From Nitrospirota bacterium (GTDB lineage: Bacteria; Nitrospirota; Nitrospiria; Nitrospirales; Nitrospiraceae): a stretch of 12,396 nt of DNA. Within the stretch, counting starts at the first letter, position 1. The number at the start of each line of letters is the position of its first letter. The notes beneath the pieces were generated by a model that saw nothing but the letters and a program-made list of their open reading frames with translations, did not search any database and was not told the origin of the DNA. Made by a program: the position numbers and the translations under genes. This document shows, in pieces, positions 9,845 through 12,396 of the stretch. The stretch covers positions 1 through 12,396 of the forward strand of contig VBOM01000014.1 in NCBI GenBank assembly GCA_005877535.1, in the 5' to 3' direction.

Positions 9845-10537
9845 CTAGCTCCATTCCTTGGCTAACGCAATGGCATCAAGCTTCACACCAGGCCCCATCG
9901 TGCTCGAGAGAGTCGCGCTCATCAGATAGCGCCCTTTGCACGAAGCAGGCTTTGCCTTGATCACCGCCTCAAGAACCGCCGCGGCGTTGTCATAGAGCTG
10001 CTCAGGCTGAAACGAAACTTTGCCGACAGGCACTTGAACGATCCCGGCTTTTTCAACTTTGTACTCCACACGGCCTTTTCGAATTTCTGACACGGCCTTG
10101 CCGACATCAAAAGTGACGGTCCCGGTCTTTGGATTAGGCATGAGACCGCGAGGCCCCAGCACCTTTCCGAGCTTCCCGACGGCCCCCATGAGATCCGGCG
10201 TCGAGATGGCGCAATCGAAGTCCATCCATCCGCCCTTGATCTTCTCCATCAGATCATCAGACCCGACATAATCAGCGCCGGCTTGCCGCGCCTCCTGCTC
10301 CTTCTCTCCCTTGGCAAAGACCAATACGCGAACCTTCTTCCCCGTGCCATGCGGAAGCGAGGTCGTGCCACGCACCATTTGGTCCGCCCGCTTCGGATCG
10401 ACGCCTAATCGAAGCGCCAAATCGACGGACTCATCGAACTTAGTGTAGGCTGACCGCTTCACCACATCGACCGCCTCGCGCAAGGCATAGGCTCGAGGCT
10501 CAAGCTTTTCTACTGCCGCTCTCATCTTTTTTCCCAT
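9845..10537 (-). CDS. rplA: Large ribosomal subunit protein L1
   Basis: L1 forms the mobile L1 stalk near the ribosomal E site and, in many bacteria, represses translation of its own operon. The 230-residue product has the family length and the signature [18 protein letters not shown] in its middle, followed by [12 protein letters not shown]. The frame could open 16 codons earlier at GTG, giving M-K-P-A-C-C, but conserved homology starts at M-G-K-K-M-R and the purine-rich GAGAGGG box stands 6 nt before that ATG. It stops at TAG. The 163-nt gap from rplK is much longer than the few bases usual between these two genes. The next gene, rplJ, starts only 37 nt after the rplA stop. Confidence 0.97.
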   Translation of the reverse strand: MGKKMRAAVEKLEPRAYALREAVDVVKRSAYTKFDESVDLALRLGVDPKRADQMVRGTTSLPHGTGKKVRVLVFAKGEKEQEARQAGADYVGSDDLMEKIKGGWMDFDCAISTPDLMGAVGKLGKVLGPRGLMPNPKTGTVTFDVGKAVSEIRKGRVEYKVEKAGIVQVPVGKVSFQPEQLYDNAAAVLEAVIKAKPASCKGRYLMSATLSSTMGPGVKLDAIALAKEWS

Positions 10538-10700
10538 TGCGTTCCCTCTCTTTTCTCTAAACTCGGCACAGCAGGCGGGCTTCACTCCTGCGCATCCTTT
10601 TCACACACCCCGAGTGCGCCAGGACCCGCTCTTGACCCGGGCGAACACCGTTTCGTCGTGCGCGTTCTGCGAGCTCAAAGGCCCAGCCAGTCCACCTCGA
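10538..10700 (-). promoter_or_regulatory. Long structured rplK-rplA spacer, possible control region
   Basis: No gene or convincing promoter is seen in these 163 nt. The RNA contains short complementary blocks. ACUCGG (10610-10615) pairs with CCGAGU (10561-10566), enclosing GCAGG (10587-10591) paired with CCUGC (10571-10575). A competing stem, GCGCA (10615-10619) with UGCGC (10590-10594), cannot form at the same time. The lower stem ends about 10 nt before the rplA SD. Placement suits L1-dependent or other translational control of rplA, but 5-6 bp stems can arise by chance in GC-rich DNA. Confidence 0.3.
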
Positions 10701-11126
10701 TCACCCTTGAACCACCACTCCCATGCTGCGCGCCGTCCCTTCAATAATCTTAATCGCCCCTTCGAGATCGACGGCATTGAGATCCGTCATTTTCTTTTGC
10801 GCGATCTCACGCAACTGCGCCTTTGTGATTTTCCCGACCTTATCTTTCTGGGGAACGCCTGATCCCTTAATGACTCCCGCCGCCTTCTTCAAGAGGTCGG
10901 ACGCCGGTGGAGTCTTCATTACAAAGGTAAACGACCGGTCCTTATAGACCGTAATGACCACCGGGATGATGCTATCGCCCTCTTTTTGTGTTTTCGCGTT
11001 GAACTGTTTGCAAAATTCCATGATGTTGACGCCGTGCTGACCCAGCGACGGCCCGACCGGGGGAGCAGGGTTTGCTTTCCCAGCTGGGATCTGCAACTTA
11101 ATCTGTGCCGATACTTCCTTGGCCAT
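10701..11126 (-). CDS. rplK: Large ribosomal subunit protein L11
   Basis: L11 binds 23S rRNA in the GTPase-associated centre at the base of the L7/L12 stalk and is needed for RelA response to uncharged tRNA. The 141-residue protein matches the family length. Its N-terminal domain has [16 protein letters not shown] (17-32), including Pro22 and Pro23 of the thiostrepton-binding face. The C-terminal RNA-binding domain includes K-M-T-D-L-N-A and [11 protein letters not shown]. The start ATG has TAGGAG 8 nt upstream. It lies 37 nt after nusG, consistent with one transcript, and begins the ribosomal protein part of the cluster. Pro22, Pro23 and overall conservation suggest a normal thiostrepton-sensitive type, though the 23S rRNA also matters. 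Confidence 0.98.
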   Translation of the reverse strand: MAKEVSAQIKLQIPAGKANPAPPVGPSLGQHGVNIMEFCKQFNAKTQKEGDSIIPVVITVYKDRSFTFVMKTPPASDLLKKAAGVIKGSGVPQKDKVGKITKAQLREIAQKKMTDLNAVDLEGAIKIIEGTARSMGVVVQG

Positions 11127-11163
11127 GTCCTACACTCCTACGCGCGTTCGACCATTTCGGAGA

Positions 11164-11700
11164 CTAAATCCGCTCCACTTGCAAAAACCCAAGCTCCACT
11201 GGAGTGGAGCGCCCAAAAATACTGACCAAGACTTTAAGCCGGCCATGGTCCTGAGCCACCTCGTCCACCACACCATTGAATCCAAGAAACGGACCATCAA
11301 TAATCCGCACATTATCCGTCTTGATGAATTTGACCTGTTCGCGTGGCCCGGACGCTCCCACATCAACCTGCTTCAATAGCGACTCTACCTCGTCCATCGA
11401 CAAGGGTGTAGGCTGCGCACCAGCACCGACAAATCCCGTGACCTTCGGCGTCTCTTTGATCATCTGCAAGGTTTCATCGATGAGGGGGGACTCCAACTCC
11501 ACAATCACATACCCAGGGAAAAACTTCCGTCGAGACGTTCGGCGCTTGCCGTCCTTGATCTCAATCACATCCTCCGTCGGCACGAGTACCTGCCCCAGCT
11601 TTTCGACCAATCCCATTTGATTGGCCCGCTCGAGCAAGCTGGTCTTCACACGCCCCTCAAAGCCTGCGTAGGTATGAATGACGTACCAATTCTTTGCCAT
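11164..11700 (-). CDS. nusG: Transcription termination/antitermination factor NusG
   Basis: NusG binds the RNA polymerase clamp, suppresses pausing, and links polymerase to Rho or to the ribosome through S10. The 178-residue protein has the NGN domain in its first ~115 residues, beginning W-Y-V-I-H-T-Y-A-G-F-E and containing R-R-K-F-F-P-G-Y-V. A KOW domain follows at about 128-178, with D-G-P-F-L-G-F-N-G-V-V and L-K-V-L-V-S-I-F-G-R-S-T-P-V-E-L. Length and both domains are standard, with no inserted domain II as in some thermophiles and actinobacteria. The ATG is preceded by GAGGGT at 5 nt. The gene lies 65 nt after secE and 37 nt before rplK, the usual order. Confidence 0.98.
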   Translation of the reverse strand: MAKNWYVIHTYAGFEGRVKTSLLERANQMGLVEKLGQVLVPTEDVIEIKDGKRRTSRRKFFPGYVIVELESPLIDETLQMIKETPKVTGFVGAGAQPTPLSMDEVESLLKQVDVGASGPREQVKFIKTDNVRIIDGPFLGFNGVVDEVAQDHGRLKVLVSIFGRSTPVELGFLQVERI

Positions 11701-11765
11701 GCCCTACCCTCGGATCATTGGTTGACTAGATGCCATGCGGCGACTCTCGCTTCCAGACACCTGAC

Positions 11766-11960
11766 TCACAAAATCTTGCTCACTACCCATACGAGAATCG
11801 AGTCGACGAACGACAGATACAGGGACATGATGATGCAAAAGACAATCACCACCGTCGTGGATCCGACCGTTTCAGCTCGAGTCGGAAACGACACTTTTCT
11901 CAACTCCCCGCGTACATCACTGAAGAACTCACGAATAGAATCCGTAAACTTCCTGAACAT
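11766..11960 (-). CDS. secE: Preprotein translocase subunit SecE
   Basis: SecE clamps the two halves of SecY in the inner-membrane Sec translocon. The 64-residue form is the short, single-helix type. An amphipathic N-terminal helix (F-T-D-S-I-R-E-F-F-S-D-V) leads to the conserved motif E-L-R-K-V-S-F-P-T-R-A-E (19-30), then one hydrophobic membrane segment at about 36-60. Phe25 stands where Trp is commonest in this motif. The open frame extends 20 codons further to a TTG, but the ATG at 11958-11960 is preceded by AAGGTGAGGT at 4 nt and matches family length, so I prefer it. It lies between tRNA-Trp and nusG, a position seen in many bacteria. Confidence 0.95.
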   Translation of the reverse strand: MFRKFTDSIREFFSDVRGELRKVSFPTRAETVGSTTVVIVFCIIMSLYLSFVDSILVWVVSKIL

Positions 11961-12099
11961 GCGCACCTCACCTTCGCTTATAGATGGGGAGAACGCGCCC
12001 TTCTCACTTCCCTCGTCCAACGTCCCCGCTCTGCAACCGACTTACTTTCAATCCTGGCGCCAGTATTGAGCCTGACCCATCCATTATCTATCCAGCGAT
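11961..12099. other. Spacer between tRNA-Trp and secE
   Basis: This 139-nt stretch carries no gene. The open frame crossing part of it is only the TTG-started extension of secE. A 10-bp perfect palindrome, CTGGCGCCAG, lies at 12054-12063. A GATAAT sequence just after the tRNA 3' end resembles a -10 box, but no matching -35 is seen 16-18 nt before it. I see no convincing promoter or terminator. The secE SD occupies 11965-11974. Confidence 0.5.
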
Positions 12100-12174
12100 T
12101 GGCAGGGGCACTAGGATTTGAACCCAGACTCTCGGTTTTGGAGACCGATGTGCTACCATTGACACCATGCCCCT
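12100..12174 (-). tRNA. trnW: tRNA-Trp (anticodon CCA)
   Basis: A full cloverleaf can be drawn over 75 nt. The acceptor stem is AGGGGCA with TGCCCCT. The D stem is GTGT with GCAC (one G-U pair) and the D loop includes GG. The anticodon stem is TCGGT with ACCGA around the loop CTCCAAA, which places CCA as the anticodon, reading UGG. A 4-nt variable loop follows, then the T stem CTGGG with CCTAG (one G-U pair) around TTCAAAT. The discriminator is G73, an identity element for bacterial TrpRS, and the 3' CCA is encoded. It sits between rpmG and secE, so it is probably cut from a mixed tRNA-mRNA transcript. Confidence 0.97.
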
Positions 12175-12180
12175 ACGACG

Positions 12181-12206
12181 GCCGGTCACCCAGCCATTGA
12201 ACCGGC
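12181..12206 (-). promoter_or_regulatory. Hairpin just 5' of tRNA-Trp
   Basis: The 40-nt gap between rpmG and the tRNA contains a perfect 6-bp inverted repeat, GCCGGT with ACCGGC, separated by 14 nt. It ends 6 nt before the mature tRNA 5' end. No U-run follows, so it is not a terminator. It may influence 5' processing of the tRNA from the rpmG message (inference), or be chance. Confidence 0.35.
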
Positions 12207-12214
12207 AACCCAGC

Positions 12215-12364
12215 TTACTTCACTTCCTTATGGGCGATGTGTTTCCGGCAGAACTTGCAGAACTTATTGCGCTCCAAGCGATCCGGGTCGTTCTTCTTAT
12301 TCTTCATGGTAGAATAATTCCGTTGCTTGCAGATCGTGCATGCCAAATCAATAATTTCTCGCAT
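12215..12364 (-). CDS. rpmG: Large ribosomal subunit protein L33 (zinc-binding type)
   Basis: L33 is a small protein of the 50S subunit near the E site. The 49-residue product was read directly from the sequence. It starts M-R-E-I-I-D-L-A-C and has two Cys pairs, C-T-I-C (Cys9, Cys12) and C-K-F-C (Cys36, Cys39), which form the zinc ribbon of the C+ class. The segment [10 protein letters not shown] (16-25) is typical of the family. The start ATG (12362-12364) has GGGAG about 7 nt upstream and the stop is TAA. It precedes tRNA-Trp by 40 nt. In related gene orders a tuf gene lies just upstream, which would be beyond the window edge. Because it depends on zinc, a C- paralogue elsewhere in the genome is possible but cannot be judged here. 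Confidence 0.96.
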   Translation of the reverse strand: MREIIDLACTICKQRNYSTMKNKKNDPDRLERNKFCKFCRKHIAHKEVK

Positions 12365-12377
12365 CTCAATACTCCCA

Positions 12378-12395
12378 TGCTGTCATGCGACAGCA
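12378..12395 (-). promoter_or_regulatory. Hairpin upstream of rpmG
   Basis: A perfect 7-bp inverted repeat, TGCTGTC with GACAGCA, encloses the 4-nt loop ATGC (GCAT in the minus-strand RNA). It ends about 2 nt before the rpmG ribosome binding site. In the direction of transcription it is followed by ATGGGAG rather than a U-tract, so it does not look like a terminator of the preceding gene. It reaches the window edge, so upstream context is missing. Confidence 0.5.
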
Positions 12396-12396
12396 G

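Noticed and set aside
11961..12020. Extension of secE by 20 codons to a TTG start
   Set aside because: The internal ATG has a much better SD and gives the normal single-helix SecE length.
12054..12063. Palindrome CTGGCGCCAG as an operator
   Set aside because: A lone 10-bp palindrome with no promoter beside it and no known factor match is too weak to call.
11617..12200. Overlapping plus-strand open frames of about 150 codons across secE and the tRNA
   Set aside because: They run through secE, nusG or the tRNA in antisense and show no family features.
1..12396. Mobile elements, CRISPR arrays or defence genes
   Set aside because: The window is filled by housekeeping genes. No direct-repeat array, transposase or integrase sequence was seen on either strand.

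Overview
This window is a core bacterial information-processing cluster, and every recognised gene lies on the minus strand. In transcription order (right to left) it reads rpmG, tRNA-Trp(CCA), secE, nusG, rplK, rplA, rplJ-rplL, rpoB, rpoC, rpsL. The layout joins the secE-nusG-rplKAJL-rpoBC cluster to the first gene of the str operon. Protein sequence, moderately high GC, a beta' subunit with a large SI3-type insert in its trigger loop, and the rpmG-trnW-secE order fit a Gram-negative-type bacterium. A Nitrospira-like member of the Nitrospirota is my best guess from memory of these families, not from a search. I see no mobile element, CRISPR array or accessory system.

Right end (about 11,100-12,396): a 49-residue zinc-type L33 gene, a complete tRNA-Trp with encoded CCA, then the secretion subunit SecE and the elongation factor NusG. 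Middle (about 8,800-11,126): the ribosomal stalk genes L11, L1, L10 and L7/L12. Left (103-8,782): the two large RNA polymerase subunits and S12. Together they supply the GTPase-associated stalk, L1, the RNA polymerase catalytic core, the transcription factor that couples it to ribosomes, and the decoding-centre protein S12.

The one really unusual point is in the stalk genes. There is no stop codon between rplJ (L10) and rplL (L7/L12). The L10 frame runs straight into the L7/L12 start codon, giving one 310-codon frame, while a strong internal Shine-Dalgarno sequence sits just before the rplL ATG. If the sequence is right, the cell could make an L10-L7/L12 fusion plus free L7/L12 from the same frame.

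Secondary points: a near-consensus sigma70 promoter (TTGACA-17-TACAAT) lies just after rpoC and should drive rpsL. Stable RNA hairpins without U-tracts lie on both sides of rpoB. The rplK-rplA spacer is unusually long (163 nt), while the rplA-rplJ spacer (37 nt) is too short for a usual L10 leader. rpoC starts at TTG behind a full-strength ribosome binding site.
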